In this document: positions 32,215 through 40,936 of the stretch, piece after piece
Numbering within the stretch: the stretch's first letter is position 1
Layout of the letters: each line of letters opens with the position of its first letter
Notes under the pieces: generated by a model
The model's database searches: none
Seen by the model: the letters and a program-made list of their open reading frames with translations, nothing else
Told to the model about the DNA's origin: nothing
Position numbers and translations under genes: made by a program
NCBI GenBank assembly: GCA_964398055.1
Contig: CAYNLK010000027.1
Location: forward strand, 1-64,000
Direction: 5' to 3'
Length of the DNA: 64,000 nt
From: CAYNLK01 sp964398055
Lineage (GTDB): Bacteria; Chloroflexota; Anaerolineae; 4572-78; J111

Positions 32215-33216
32215 ATGCTTGGCAAACGGAAACCAGAAGAGTTGAGCGTGGCAGAACTGGAGAAATTGCTGCTGGTCAAGCGGCGAGAGTCGCGCCTGGA
32301 ACGGTTCAAACGCCTTGCCGGTGAGGACCGTTCCACCACCGAAGTTCTGCTTAGTGAAGAAATGGTTATGGCTGCACCGGCAGACCTTGCGGAGCCAGAC
32401 AAACCGGCCCTCCCTGCGACCGGCTTCCGGGCGGCAACCGTCCAACCGCTGCGGAGATTTGGTCAAAATAAGATCAATAACCAGCCCCAAAAACGGGGCC
32501 GCGCCAAGAAGATTAGAGATGCGCTATTGCTTAGCCTGGAAGTGGTGGCCTTGACCGGGTTGGTAGCTGTGTTGGTGGCCTCTTACTTCAACCTGAGGGA
32601 ATTGAATGATGAGGTAGCCCAGGCCCAGCAAAACGCGCTTGAACTGCAAATACCTCCCACTCCCACCCTAACCCCACCGATTGCCCTGGCGGTGTTACCC
32701 GGCGGACACTCCTCGCCCACGTCACCCGGCGGCGCGGTGCCTGATGTACCGCCGCACCTGCAAAAATGGGTCCAGCCAACCAACGCGTCCAACTCCCCGG
32801 CCCCTAATATCAGGGTTGAACAAAGTTCCAATGCGCCGACGCGTATCGTCATCCCCAAAATCCAGGTCGATGCGCCGATTGTGGGTGACGTAACCTGGGA
32901 AGCATTAAAGCAGGGGGTTGGCCACCTGCCGGGCAGCGCCAACCCCGGTGAACGGGGCAATCTCTACCTGGCTGCCCACAACGACATCTTTGGCGAAATA
33001 TTCCGCTATTTAGACCGGCTGGAAGCGGGCGACGAATATTTCATCTATGGCGGCGAGCAGAAGTTTCGCTACGTGGTGAAAGAAAAACGCATCATCCAGC
33101 CAACCGACGTGGAGGTAATGGCGCCGACCACCGAGCCGGTGGCCACCCTGCAAACCTGTTACCCCTATCTGATTGACACTCATCGGCTGGTTGTTATCGG
33201 CGAATTGGCCGAATAA
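32215..33216 (+). CDS. Sortase, membrane-anchored
   Basis: A 333-residue sortase (PF04203). A charged cytoplasmic N-terminus (1-100), one membrane segment (about 103-124), a Pro/Thr-rich spacer and the catalytic domain (about 208-330) follow in order. The triad is complete: H255 in AAHNDIFGE, C315 in TLQTCYPY and R324 in DTHRLVV. The arrangement fits class D/E-like sortases that process surface proteins. No protein with an obvious LPxTG-like sorting tail was seen in the window. The start follows GAGGCGG. Confidence 0.92.
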   Translation: MLGKRKPEELSVAELEKLLLVKRRESRLERFKRLAGEDRSTTEVLLSEEMVMAAPADLAEPDKPALPATGFRAATVQPLRRFGQNKINNQPQKRGRAKKIRDALLLSLEVVALTGLVAVLVASYFNLRELNDEVAQAQQNALELQIPPTPTLTPPIALAVLPGGHSSPTSPGGAVPDVPPHLQKWVQPTNASNSPAPNIRVEQSSNAPTRIVIPKIQVDAPIVGDVTWEALKQGVGHLPGSANPGERGNLYLAAHNDIFGEIFRYLDRLEAGDEYFIYGGEQKFRYVVKEKRIIQPTDVEVMAPTTEPVATLQTCYPYLIDTHRLVVIGELAE

Positions 33217-33233
33217 CTCTCCAATGGTATAAT
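33205..33233 (+). promoter_or_regulatory. Promoter of the small membrane protein gene
   Basis: TTGGCC (33205-33210), 17 bp, TATAAT (33228-33233) with a TG extension, overlapping the end of the sortase gene. Confidence 0.55.
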
Positions 33234-33272
33234 TTCTCTTTAACTAAAATTCTAGCTGGAGACATCCGCCCG

Positions 33273-33545
33273 ATGGCCAAAAGATCACGTCGCGCCCGCC
33301 GCGAAGAAACCCCAAAACAAGCCAGAGTAACCGTTCCCGCCCCGGCCGTAGCCGTTGAAGAAATTACCGAGTTGCGCGTAAAAACTACGGCATTCGCCCC
33401 AAAAGTTGAAGCGTTGCCGGCAAATCAGCGCAAAACCCTGGACTTTGCCCGAGAATATTTTTTCGTTTTCTACGATATGCGGAATGTGGTGATTATCGGC
33501 GTTTTAATGTTTGTGGTGTTGGTAGCTCTCTCTTTTGCCATTTAA
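33273..33545 (+). CDS. Small C-terminally anchored membrane protein
   Basis: A 90-residue protein: a very basic N-terminus (KRSRRARREE), a middle acidic/Pro part, and one hydrophobic segment at the C-terminus (VVIIGVLMFVVLVALSFAI), so it is probably a tail-anchored cytoplasmic-facing protein. No family is recognised. TGGAGA lies upstream of the ATG. Its stop overlaps the stop of the convergent NUDIX gene by 4 bp. Confidence 0.65.
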   Translation: MAKRSRRARREETPKQARVTVPAPAVAVEEITELRVKTTAFAPKVEALPANQRKTLDFAREYFFVFYDMRNVVIIGVLMFVVLVALSFAI

Positions 33546-34144
33546 CCCATTTGCAACTGCTGCCAGGCAACTTCGTGGGCAATGGCCCGGAAAACACCCC
33601 AATCCGCAAACTCACCTGTCAGGGAACGCAATTGTCGAGCTACTGCCGGCAATTCTGCCACAGCCACAGCCTGAAATTGAGTAATTGCCTCTTTGGAATC
33701 CATCAGGTGGGGCAAAGCAACAGCGGGGTTGGTTAAGAAAACATACGAGACAAAGGGCAGCGTCAACTCATCCGCGACCAAAGTGTAGGTTATGACCGCT
33801 AAACAGCGGTCAATTTTTGTTTTAAGGCCGGTTTCCTCGGCAAGTTCGCGCCGCATAGCCCGGTGAGGTTTTTCGCCGGCATCCAGCCCGCCGCTCATCA
33901 ACCGAAAAACACCCTCGGGATAAAATGATTTGGTGTGCAACCAGATGCGACCCTGCTCATTGGGTACCACCATCACCACTTCACCGCGGCGCCCCCTATC
34001 TTTTATCTTATGGATCATTTCCGCCAGCACCCCGGTTGAACCGGCCAGCTCGATATGCTGTTGGGTAAATGGGCCAAAGCGGCTCTCTAATTTCCGCAAC
34101 AGGTTGTGGTTGTAAACTTGCTCAAAAATTGGATCGGTTATCAC
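33542..34144 (-). CDS. NUDIX hydrolase
   Basis: A 200-residue NUDIX hydrolase (PF00293). The box GGLDAGEKPHRAMRRELAEETGL fits Gx5Ex7REUxEExGU exactly, so it should bind metal and cut a nucleoside-diphosphate-linked substrate. N-terminal residues 1-50 form an extra helical part. No SAM or acetyl-transferase fusion is present. It is the first of a minus-strand group, but its neighbour upstream is 20 bp away and unrelated. The substrate is not predictable. Confidence 0.9.
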   Translation of the reverse strand: MITDPIFEQVYNHNLLRKLESRFGPFTQQHIELAGSTGVLAEMIHKIKDRGRRGEVVMVVPNEQGRIWLHTKSFYPEGVFRLMSGGLDAGEKPHRAMRRELAEETGLKTKIDRCLAVITYTLVADELTLPFVSYVFLTNPAVALPHLMDSKEAITQFQAVAVAELPAVARQLRSLTGEFADWGVFRAIAHEVAWQQLQMG

Positions 34145-34164
34145 CTTTCATCCCCTTAATCAGA

Positions 34165-35811
34165 TTACTCCGCGGCGATAGACCAGTCAGTAATATTCCA
34201 AGTAAACGGGGCAAACGGTCCGGGTTGAAGCCCTTGCAAGCGGTTGGCGACTAACAGGTGGTGATTAGGGGCCAACAGAAAATCAACCGGCCGCTCTTCG
34301 GCCAGGATTTGCTGAATATCGCCATAGATTTCGGCCCGTTCTGCCGCATCACAGCCCGGGACGGCAACCGCGGCGTCGAGCAGCCTGTCAACTTCAGGAT
34401 TGTGATACGAGGTAAAATTAAGGCCAATACCGGCAGTGTTTTCAGTGGAATGCCAGTACAAACGCTGATCGGGATCAGGCAGGATAGGCCAGCCAAAGAT
34501 AGCCAGGTGGAAATCGTGGGTAAACAGGTCATCGATGACGCTGTCAACCGGCACACTCTCCGCCCGCACCAACAGGCCCACCTGCCGGTAGTAGCTACTG
34601 GCAAGCCAGCCCAGGCGCTGATACAGTTCATTCTGCCCATTCAAACGAATACCCAATTGCAGGCGCTTGTCGTCTGGCTGCAACCAACCGTCGCCGTTTC
34701 GATCCCGCCAACCCACCCGGCTCAGAATTGACCGGGCCGCCTCCGGCTCATAATCCGGCTGCGCCAGCCGATCATTGGCCGCCCAGTGACCCGGTAATAA
34801 CGACCCGGCCAGCAGTTGACCATCCCCGGCCAGAGCTTCCTGCAAAAGAGTCTCCCGATCGAGGGCCAGCAGCAGCGCCTGGCGCAACTCCGGCGGCAGC
34901 GCCTGACCATTTTTGGGGGCAAAGTTGAGGGCCAAATAGATCATCTGCGCCGCCGGATAAGTTATCTCCCGAAAGTCAGGCCTGGCCATGTCCGCCGGTT
35001 GAGCCGATAGCGGACCGAGCAGATCAAACTGCCCTTCGGACAGGGCAATCGGAACCTCATCAGCCCGCAAAAAACGGATCGTAATGTTCTGCAAAGCCGG
35101 GCCTGGCTGCCGATAATTCGGGTTCGGGACCAGGTTGAGGCGACGTTGGTCAACCGGCCACTCGCTGACGATGAAAGGACCGCTGCCGGTGGGCAGAGTG
35201 GCCGTAATTTCTGAACTCGGCAGCAGGGGCAGCAGCCCCAAGTTGGTCACGGCGGCGCAATCGATCTCGGCAAAGGTCAACTTGAGAGTCTGTTCGTTGG
35301 GCGTTTCAAGCTGGCTAAAGGCAGCCAAAGCCGGGTGTTGGGTTGCCCGCAAGCTATCGGCGATGGCCGCGGCGGTCATAGGGGAGCCGTCACTCCAGGT
35401 CAAGTTGGGCGGCAGATGAAAGACAACCTGCCGGCCCGCCGCCATATAGTCCCAACTTTCGGCCAGACCGGGTTGCAGCCGGGCGCTGTGCGGATCGACC
35501 CGCAGCAATGTTTCAAAGAGCAAAGGGGCCAGTTCTCCCACCAGAGGATGGCTGTCGATGAGTGGGTTCAGGCTGTCCGGCTGGCCGACCAGGCCAAAGA
35601 GAACAGCGCCATTCGAGGGAGGTGGAGGAGTGGGTTGGGTGCGACCGAGGGGAGGTTGGTTGGCTGGTTGGGGTAGGGCAGGTACAGCAGTTTCTTGGGG
35701 CAAGGCTGAGGTAGTTGTTGGTGAAGGGGATGGGGTGGTAGTTGGGGTAGTTAATTGGCAGGCGGTCAGAATGAAGACCACGACAAAAAAATAGAGAGCG
35801 GGTTTCAACAT
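34165..35811 (-). CDS. Peptide/nickel-type ABC transporter substrate-binding lipoprotein
   Basis: A 548-residue solute-binding protein of family 5 (PF00496). The signal peptide ends in a lipobox LTAC (residues 15-18), after which a Thr/Pro-rich linker (about 20-65) leads into the binding domain; LNPLIDSHPLVGELAPLLFETLLRVDPHSARLQPGLAESW and later segments are typical of the family. No permease or ATPase genes adjoin, so it is an orphan binding protein or works with a distant transporter. The ribosome site is weak. Confidence 0.85.
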   Translation of the reverse strand: MLKPALYFFVVVFILTACQLTTPTTTPSPSPTTTSALPQETAVPALPQPANQPPLGRTQPTPPPPSNGAVLFGLVGQPDSLNPLIDSHPLVGELAPLLFETLLRVDPHSARLQPGLAESWDYMAAGRQVVFHLPPNLTWSDGSPMTAAAIADSLRATQHPALAAFSQLETPNEQTLKLTFAEIDCAAVTNLGLLPLLPSSEITATLPTGSGPFIVSEWPVDQRRLNLVPNPNYRQPGPALQNITIRFLRADEVPIALSEGQFDLLGPLSAQPADMARPDFREITYPAAQMIYLALNFAPKNGQALPPELRQALLLALDRETLLQEALAGDGQLLAGSLLPGHWAANDRLAQPDYEPEAARSILSRVGWRDRNGDGWLQPDDKRLQLGIRLNGQNELYQRLGWLASSYYRQVGLLVRAESVPVDSVIDDLFTHDFHLAIFGWPILPDPDQRLYWHSTENTAGIGLNFTSYHNPEVDRLLDAAVAVPGCDAAERAEIYGDIQQILAEERPVDFLLAPNHHLLVANRLQGLQPGPFAPFTWNITDWSIAAE

Positions 35812-35868
35812 GGATAACGGGTCGCGTGAACGAGTTTACTCCCTGATCAGGATAAGCGCCGGTATAGT

Positions 35869-36387
35869 TTACAGAAAAATCTCGGCGCCGCAATATTGGC
35901 AGGCGATGACCCCTTTGCCCACAAAAGCCTGCTCACCACCGCAGTTGGGGCAGGTGTTGCCGGTCAATTTGGAGGCCTCTTGCGAATAGAGGGCGCCTTT
36001 ATCCCAGTTAACGTAGCCGGTGAACAGGCCCAGGCCGACCAGTTTGTAGACGTCGTTTCGAATCTGGTCGGTGCTCACGTTCAATTCAAAGACCAACTCG
36101 CTGATATCAACCTGGCCGCGGGTTTTGACCATATCCAAAATCTTGCGCAGGCGAAGTTGATCGGCTTGAGAGGCTGCTTCGGCTCGTCCCCGGCTAATCA
36201 AAAAGGCGCCGGCGGCCAACAGAGGCAGGGCGACAAATAATGAAATAACCATCCCCAGCACAAAGCCACCGCTGCCGCCGGTTTCGACATTCTGCGTGGA
36301 AAAAAATGAAACGGCGCTGCAGGCCAGGAACATCACCACGCCGACTACAATCAAAATAACACCGGTTGAACGTCCACTTTTACCCAT
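35869..36387 (-). CDS. Membrane protein with winged-helix-like domain and C-terminal zinc ribbon
   Basis: A 172-residue protein: two hydrophobic segments (about 9-27 and 45-66), a helical domain with DISELVFELNVSTDQIRNDVYKLVGLGLFTGY resembling a winged helix, and a C-terminal CPNCGGEQ...CQYCGAEI zinc ribbon. Proteins of this shape occur beside DUF2207 genes, as here, and may act with them in the envelope or in proteolysis. The function is unknown. Confidence 0.78.
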   Translation of the reverse strand: MGKSGRSTGVILIVVGVVMFLACSAVSFFSTQNVETGGSGGFVLGMVISLFVALPLLAAGAFLISRGRAEAASQADQLRLRKILDMVKTRGQVDISELVFELNVSTDQIRNDVYKLVGLGLFTGYVNWDKGALYSQEASKLTGNTCPNCGGEQAFVGKGVIACQYCGAEIFL

Positions 36388-36445
36388 TCAGCTTACTCCC
36401 CACCATCATTTTCTGGTTTTAGTGCACATTGAATAAAATCCAATT

Positions 36446-38347
36446 TTATCCAAAGCCGCGGGAACCACCACCCCCGCCACCGCCACCACCCCCGCCACCG
36501 CTCCAGCCGCCGCCACCTCCGCTGGACTTGGGCGCCGGCTGGCTGGCCAGGGTGGAACTGGCCGAGCTAAGCATACTACCCAGGCTGTCGCTCATACTGG
36601 CCAGCGAGCTACCGATACTGCCACTCATCCCTGCCAGCGAGGGCACCCCCCCTTCCGAGCCGGCCAACGGACCGGGCGGGCCGCCCTGAGCTGAGCTTTC
36701 GGCCGGTCGAGCAGGACCGTAACCGTAGGGATGGTACATCGGCCGAGGCGTCAGCACCGGTCCCCACCAGCTGGGGGCCGGCGCCTCGATGGCGCTGAAT
36801 TTGCTAATGAGCCGGCGCTCCAGGCCAAAGGCCACAGCATAGGGTAGAAACTCCTCAAATTTATTCTTGACCGCCTCCAAATCACCGTGCTGCTCGATAG
36901 TCTCCAGGTAACGCTTGAAGGCCAACCACTTGGCCGCCGTCTCGGCGCCCTGGGCTGTTTTGCGCGGCATATACCGGCCTACAAAGATCAGGCTAACCAT
37001 ATTAACGACCAGGGCCAGGCCGGGGCAGGCAGCCAGGACTGAGAAGTCGCCCAATAGAACCAACAATAAGAAGGTCAGGCCGATGGAAACCACCGCGCCC
37101 AAAAATCCTAAACAGCCCCACTTCTGGCGAGTGCTCTCCGGGTTACTGTGGAAAAAGCCCAGCTCGACCACTTGCCGGTAGAGCTGGCTCTGCAACTCGG
37201 GAATGGCCGTGTAAAACTTATTCTGCAAATCCCGCATCCGGCGTTCCTGGCTCTTACCGAATAAACGGGTCAACAACTTCTCTTCATAGGGATAAATCGC
37301 CTTGCCGGCGTCTTGCAGGTGAAAAATGTAATCTCGGCCCGAACCAATCCCTTTCCGGCCCTCTTTCTGCTTTTCTTCCAGCCGCAGTGCGCCCCGGCGA
37401 GCCAGGTCCGTAATGCCGGCGATGATATCTTTTAGCTCGGCTTTTTCGTCGATCAGGGTCCCAACCAGCGCCGCGGGCAGGTCGTCGGGCGGTTCGCTGA
37501 TATACTCCGGCACCTCAGCCGTGGGCAAGTCCTGGCCGCGCGTGTACCAGAGCAGGTAAAGCCCCACCGGCCCCCCGACCAGCAGCAGCAGGCCCAGGCC
37601 GCCAAAAATCACCCCGACCACTGGCCCCCAGGTTTGGCGCAAATCAAAGGCCCGCTGCCAATCCGACGGGCTACCCTGGACGATGCCGGGTGGAAATTGC
37701 ACCCGAACTTCCAACTCCTTACCGGCAGGGATGCTGTTGGCTTCAAAAATAACGTCCCCGTTGGGACTGTAAGTCTGGCTGGCCGGCGCGCCGTAGCTGT
37801 CGATCAGTAGTTGATCTTGCGGAACGGGCTGTGGTAACCTGACCACCACCCGGGCGCTACGGATGGGGAAGTTGTGATCCGGCGGGATGGCCTTCCACCA
37901 AAGCTGATCGCCCGCCTCGTAGAAGCGCAGCCCACCAATGACCCGGTAGCGTAACACGTAGGTATGCTGGCTATGGCTGGTCGGGGGGAAGTACCAGTTG
38001 ATTTCCAGCTCGTTGTTGGCGTTGACAAAGGTGGTAAAGCCATATGGATTCGACGAGCTGGGGGTGTAGGGTCGCTCCACCCCGTCGATGATCTCGGCGA
38101 CGCTGACATCGGTGATCCGCTCCAGCCGGTCCAGGGGAATGGCGGCAAAGCCAAAGCGGAAGGTGCCGCTGGTGAACTCGATTTTCTGAATCTCTTCAAC
38201 CAGCATATCGGAGTTCGACTGGACATTCAAATTGACATCATAGCGGTCCCAGAAGAGGGTTTTATCCTGGGCGATGGCCAGCCTGCCTGCACCGGCGACG
38301 GCCACAACCAGAGCCAACAATAAACTCAACCATAATTGTCTTTTCAT
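36446..38347 (-). CDS. DUF2207 family membrane protein
   Basis: A 633-residue DUF2207 protein (PF09972). A signal peptide (1-26) precedes an extracytoplasmic domain with repeated beta segments (RYDVNLNVQSNSDMLVEEIQKIEFTSGTFRFGFAAIPL, QHTYVLRYRVIGGL), one membrane helix near 245, a cytoplasmic helical domain, a pair of helices near 460-510 and a long tail ending in glycine-rich SGGGGGWSGGGG...GFG, typical of the family. ATG 38347 is chosen because the longer open frame upstream lacks a signal peptide. The role is unknown, possibly in envelope stability. Confidence 0.85.
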   Translation of the reverse strand: MKRQLWLSLLLALVVAVAGAGRLAIAQDKTLFWDRYDVNLNVQSNSDMLVEEIQKIEFTSGTFRFGFAAIPLDRLERITDVSVAEIIDGVERPYTPSSSNPYGFTTFVNANNELEINWYFPPTSHSQHTYVLRYRVIGGLRFYEAGDQLWWKAIPPDHNFPIRSARVVVRLPQPVPQDQLLIDSYGAPASQTYSPNGDVIFEANSIPAGKELEVRVQFPPGIVQGSPSDWQRAFDLRQTWGPVVGVIFGGLGLLLLVGGPVGLYLLWYTRGQDLPTAEVPEYISEPPDDLPAALVGTLIDEKAELKDIIAGITDLARRGALRLEEKQKEGRKGIGSGRDYIFHLQDAGKAIYPYEEKLLTRLFGKSQERRMRDLQNKFYTAIPELQSQLYRQVVELGFFHSNPESTRQKWGCLGFLGAVVSIGLTFLLLVLLGDFSVLAACPGLALVVNMVSLIFVGRYMPRKTAQGAETAAKWLAFKRYLETIEQHGDLEAVKNKFEEFLPYAVAFGLERRLISKFSAIEAPAPSWWGPVLTPRPMYHPYGYGPARPAESSAQGGPPGPLAGSEGGVPSLAGMSGSIGSSLASMSDSLGSMLSSASSTLASQPAPKSSGGGGGWSGGGGGGGGGGGGSRGFG

Positions 38348-38477
38348 AAGCTTTTCTCTAGAATAAAAGTACGCCATAATTTTACACGAATTGCTCACCT
38401 TTCGCCATCTTGTACCTGACTCATTCAGGGCAACGACTATAATCAACCAGGCTGATGAAGACAAGGAGCGCATCTTT

Positions 38478-38849
38478 ATGACTCCACCCCCAACCCAGGT
38501 GCAGAGTCGCCTGGAAAGTGAGGCCAATATCTGGCTGGTTACCGTTCGGCCGGATGGCCGGCCGCATCTGACGCCGGTCTGGTTTGCCTGGCACGACGGA
38601 AAAGTGTACGCCTGCATTGAGGCGGGCAGCGTCAAGGCTCGCAACATCGGCCAGAACCCGCGCGTGTCGCTGGCGCTGGAGAACGGCTCGCAGCCGGTCA
38701 TTGCTGAAGGTACGGCTGTGTTGCTGTCGCCGCCCTGGCCGGAGGCGGTCGCCGCCATCTTCAAAGCCAAGTACGATTGGGACATCACCGCCGACGGCCA
38801 GTACGACACGCTGGTAGAGGTCACGCCGGTGAAATGGTTGAGTTGGTGA
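38478..38849 (+). CDS. Pyridoxamine 5'-phosphate oxidase-like flavin/F420 protein
   Basis: A 123-residue split-barrel protein of the PNPOx-like family (PF01243). IWLVTVRPDGRPHLTPVWFAWHDGKVY and VKARNIGQNPRVSLALENG are the core strands and phosphate-binding region; the C-terminal YDTLVEVTPVKWLSW closes the barrel. The short form suggests F420- or FMN-dependent reduction of unknown small molecules. AAGGAG precedes ATG 38478. It is divergent from the DUF2207 gene and convergent with trpA, from which a heptamer repeat separates it. Confidence 0.85.
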   Translation: MTPPPTQVQSRLESEANIWLVTVRPDGRPHLTPVWFAWHDGKVYACIEAGSVKARNIGQNPRVSLALENGSQPVIAEGTAVLLSPPWPEAVAAIFKAKYDWDITADGQYDTLVEVTPVKWLSW

Positions 38850-38941
38850 AACGTGGAGCGTGAGGCGTGAAGCGGAGAGCGAAAATTCGCTTTACGCTCC
38901 ACGCTCTCCGCTCCTCGCTATACGCCTCATGCTCCACGAAC
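38847..38941. repeat. Heptamer repeat with inverted counterpart
   Basis: CGTGGAG/CGTGAGG/CGTGAAG/CGGAGAG units on the left and complementary GCTCCAC/GCTCTCC/GCTCCTC units on the right can fold into one hairpin. It lies between the convergent PNPOx-like gene and trpA. Confidence 0.7.
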
Positions 38942-39712
38942 CAACGCTGCCCGCAGCTCTACCGCCAACTCCCGCACCCGCTCAACCGACTCGCCGGCCC
39001 GTTTGACCAGGGCGCTGCCGACGATGACACCATCGGCCAGTTGGCCCACGGCCCGGGCCTGCGCACCGTTGCCAATGCCAAAACCGACCGCCAGCGGCTT
39101 ATCTGTCTCGGCTCGGACGCGATTGATGAACTCGGTCAAATCGGGCGGCAAGTCGGTCCGGGCGCCGGTCACGCCGGTCAGCGAGACCAGGTAGATGAAG
39201 CCCTGTGACCGCTCGGCCACGAGCTTGATCCGGTCGGGGGTGCTGGTGGGAGCCAGCAGGTAAACCAGGGCCAGGCCGTGTTGGGCACAGGCAGTTTCCA
39301 ACTCCGCCGCCTCCTCCGGGGGCAGGTCCGGCACAATCAGCCCGTCAACGCCAGCTGCGGCGGCGTCGGCGGCAAACTGCGCCAAGCCATAGGCCAGCAA
39401 CGGGTTGACGTACCCCATCAGCAGCGCCGGCGTGTCGACTCTCTGCTGGCGCAACTCCCGCACCATCGCCAGGCAATCTTTAAGGGTGACGCCGTTCTCC
39501 AACGATTTCTGGGTAGCGGCCTGGATGGTTGGGCCGTCGGCCAGCGGGTCGGAAAAGGGCACGCCTAATTCCAACAAATCAGCCCCCACCGCGGCCAACG
39601 TTTTGATCACCTCCAGGCCAGCCTGGCGGGTGGGATAACCCAGCACGCTGTAAGGCATAAAAGCTGGGCGGTCAGGGGTAAAAGCGTTTTGAATCCGTTC
39701 GATGCCGGTCAT
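38927..39712 (-). CDS. trpA: Tryptophan synthase alpha subunit
   Basis: A 261-residue TrpA, which splits indole-glycerol phosphate to indole and glyceraldehyde 3-phosphate in the alpha2beta2 complex. The catalytic Glu lies in ELGVPFSDPLADGPTIQAA and the Asp in GLIVPDLPPEEAAEL; phosphate-binding segments SLTGVTG and GFGIG are also present. AGGAG precedes the ATG. It is the last gene of the trp operon. Its extreme 3' end overlaps a heptamer repeat. Confidence 0.96.
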   Translation of the reverse strand: MTGIERIQNAFTPDRPAFMPYSVLGYPTRQAGLEVIKTLAAVGADLLELGVPFSDPLADGPTIQAATQKSLENGVTLKDCLAMVRELRQQRVDTPALLMGYVNPLLAYGLAQFAADAAAAGVDGLIVPDLPPEEAAELETACAQHGLALVYLLAPTSTPDRIKLVAERSQGFIYLVSLTGVTGARTDLPPDLTEFINRVRAETDKPLAVGFGIGNGAQARAVGQLADGVIVGSALVKRAGESVERVRELAVELRAALVRGA

Positions 39713-39729
39713 TGTGTTCTCCTGTATTT

Positions 39730-39829
39730 GCGAATGAGCGAATAGCGAATTTGCGAATCTGCGAATGGCGAATGGATCAGTAACAAATATCTACCATTCG
39801 TTATTCGTTATTCGCCATTCGCTATTCAC
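39730..39829. repeat. GCGAATx heptamer repeat with inverted counterpart
   Basis: Seven GCGAAT-type units (39730-39775) are followed by ATTCGTT/ATTCGCC complements (39793-39829), between trpA and trpS. The right arm includes the stop codon region of trpS. Confidence 0.72.
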
Positions 39830-40830
39830 TTCCGCAAGCCCAAATTCTTCTGTGCCACGTACAGCCGGTTTTCGGCGATGGGCCGAACGCGGTCGGCGCC
39901 CTCTTTGAGCACTTGCTCGATGTAGCCGGGGTCGGCGGCCATGTGCTGGTAGCGCTGCTGGATCGGCGCCAGGGTGGCGATGACCAGCTCGGCGAGCTGT
40001 TTTTTGAGGTGACCGTAGCCTTTACCTTCGAACTCGGCGATGATCTCAACCTCACTCTGGCCGGTGATGGCCTGGTAGATGCTGAGCAGGTTGTAAAGGC
40101 CAGGCTGGTTCTCCCGGTCAAAAGCGATCCGGTTAAGCGAGTCGGTGGTGGCCCGCATAATCGAGCGGCGCAGCACATCGGGCGGATCCAGCAGGCGCAA
40201 GGCGTGACCCTGCTTGTCGCTGCTCTTGCTCATCTTGGCGGTGGGGTCGTCCAGCCCCATCACCCGCGCCCCCACCTTGGGAATGAGGACATCAGGCACC
40301 ACAAACGTTTCGCCGTAGAGGTTGTTGAAACGGATGGCGATGTCTCGGCTCAACTCGACGTGCTGCTTCTGGTCCTCGCCAACCGGCACGTAGTGGCTGT
40401 CGTACAGCAGAATGTCGGCGGCCATCAGCACCGGGTAATCAAACAGGCCGGTACTAACGCTCTCTTGCTTGGCGCTCTTGTCTTTGAACTGGGTCATCCG
40501 CTCCAGCCAGCCCATCGGCGTAATGCAGTTGAGCAGCCAGGTCAACTCGCTGTGGGCGGTAATGTGGCTTTGGATGAAGATGGCGCAGTCGTCCAGGCTG
40601 AGACCGCAGGCCAGGTAGAGCAGGGCCACCTCCCGGCTTTTGTGGTACAACTCATGCGGGTCTTGCGGCACGGTCAGGGCGTGCAGGTCGACAATGCAGA
40701 AGACGTTATGATACTTGTGCTGCTCCGCCACCCAATTTTTGATGGCCCCCAGGTAATTGCCGATGTGCAAATTCCCGGAAGGCTGGATGCCGGAGAAGGT
40801 CCGTTTTTTGGGGGGGTGGTTATTGGTCAT
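39826..40830 (-). CDS. trpS: Tryptophanyl-tRNA synthetase
   Basis: A 334-residue class I synthetase charging tRNA-Trp. The HIGH-type motif is GNLHIGNYLGAI and the KMSKS loop AKMSKSSDKQG; KNWVAEQHKYHNVFCIVDLHALT and the DQKQHVELSRDIAIRFN segment are typical of bacterial TrpRS. ATG 40830 follows AGGAG. It is embedded in the trp operon between trpB and trpA, so the tryptophan T-box leader should also control it, which links charging capacity with synthesis. Confidence 0.96.
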   Translation of the reverse strand: MTNNHPPKKRTFSGIQPSGNLHIGNYLGAIKNWVAEQHKYHNVFCIVDLHALTVPQDPHELYHKSREVALLYLACGLSLDDCAIFIQSHITAHSELTWLLNCITPMGWLERMTQFKDKSAKQESVSTGLFDYPVLMAADILLYDSHYVPVGEDQKQHVELSRDIAIRFNNLYGETFVVPDVLIPKVGARVMGLDDPTAKMSKSSDKQGHALRLLDPPDVLRRSIMRATTDSLNRIAFDRENQPGLYNLLSIYQAITGQSEVEIIAEFEGKGYGHLKKQLAELVIATLAPIQQRYQHMAADPGYIEQVLKEGADRVRPIAENRLYVAQKNLGLRK

Positions 40831-40856
40831 GGTAGCTCCTTTGTTGGTTAAAGAAT

Positions 40857-40936
40857 GAAGCGTAAAACGTGAAACGTAATGGCGGTGAGTGAAAGTTGCC
40901 GTGGCCATAAACCCTTACGTTTTACGTCTTACTTTT
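40857..40936. repeat. ACGTAAA-type heptamer repeat
   Basis: GCGTAAAACGTGAAACGTAA on one side and TTACGTTTTACGTCTTAC on the other form opposed arrays between trpS and trpB. Confidence 0.68.
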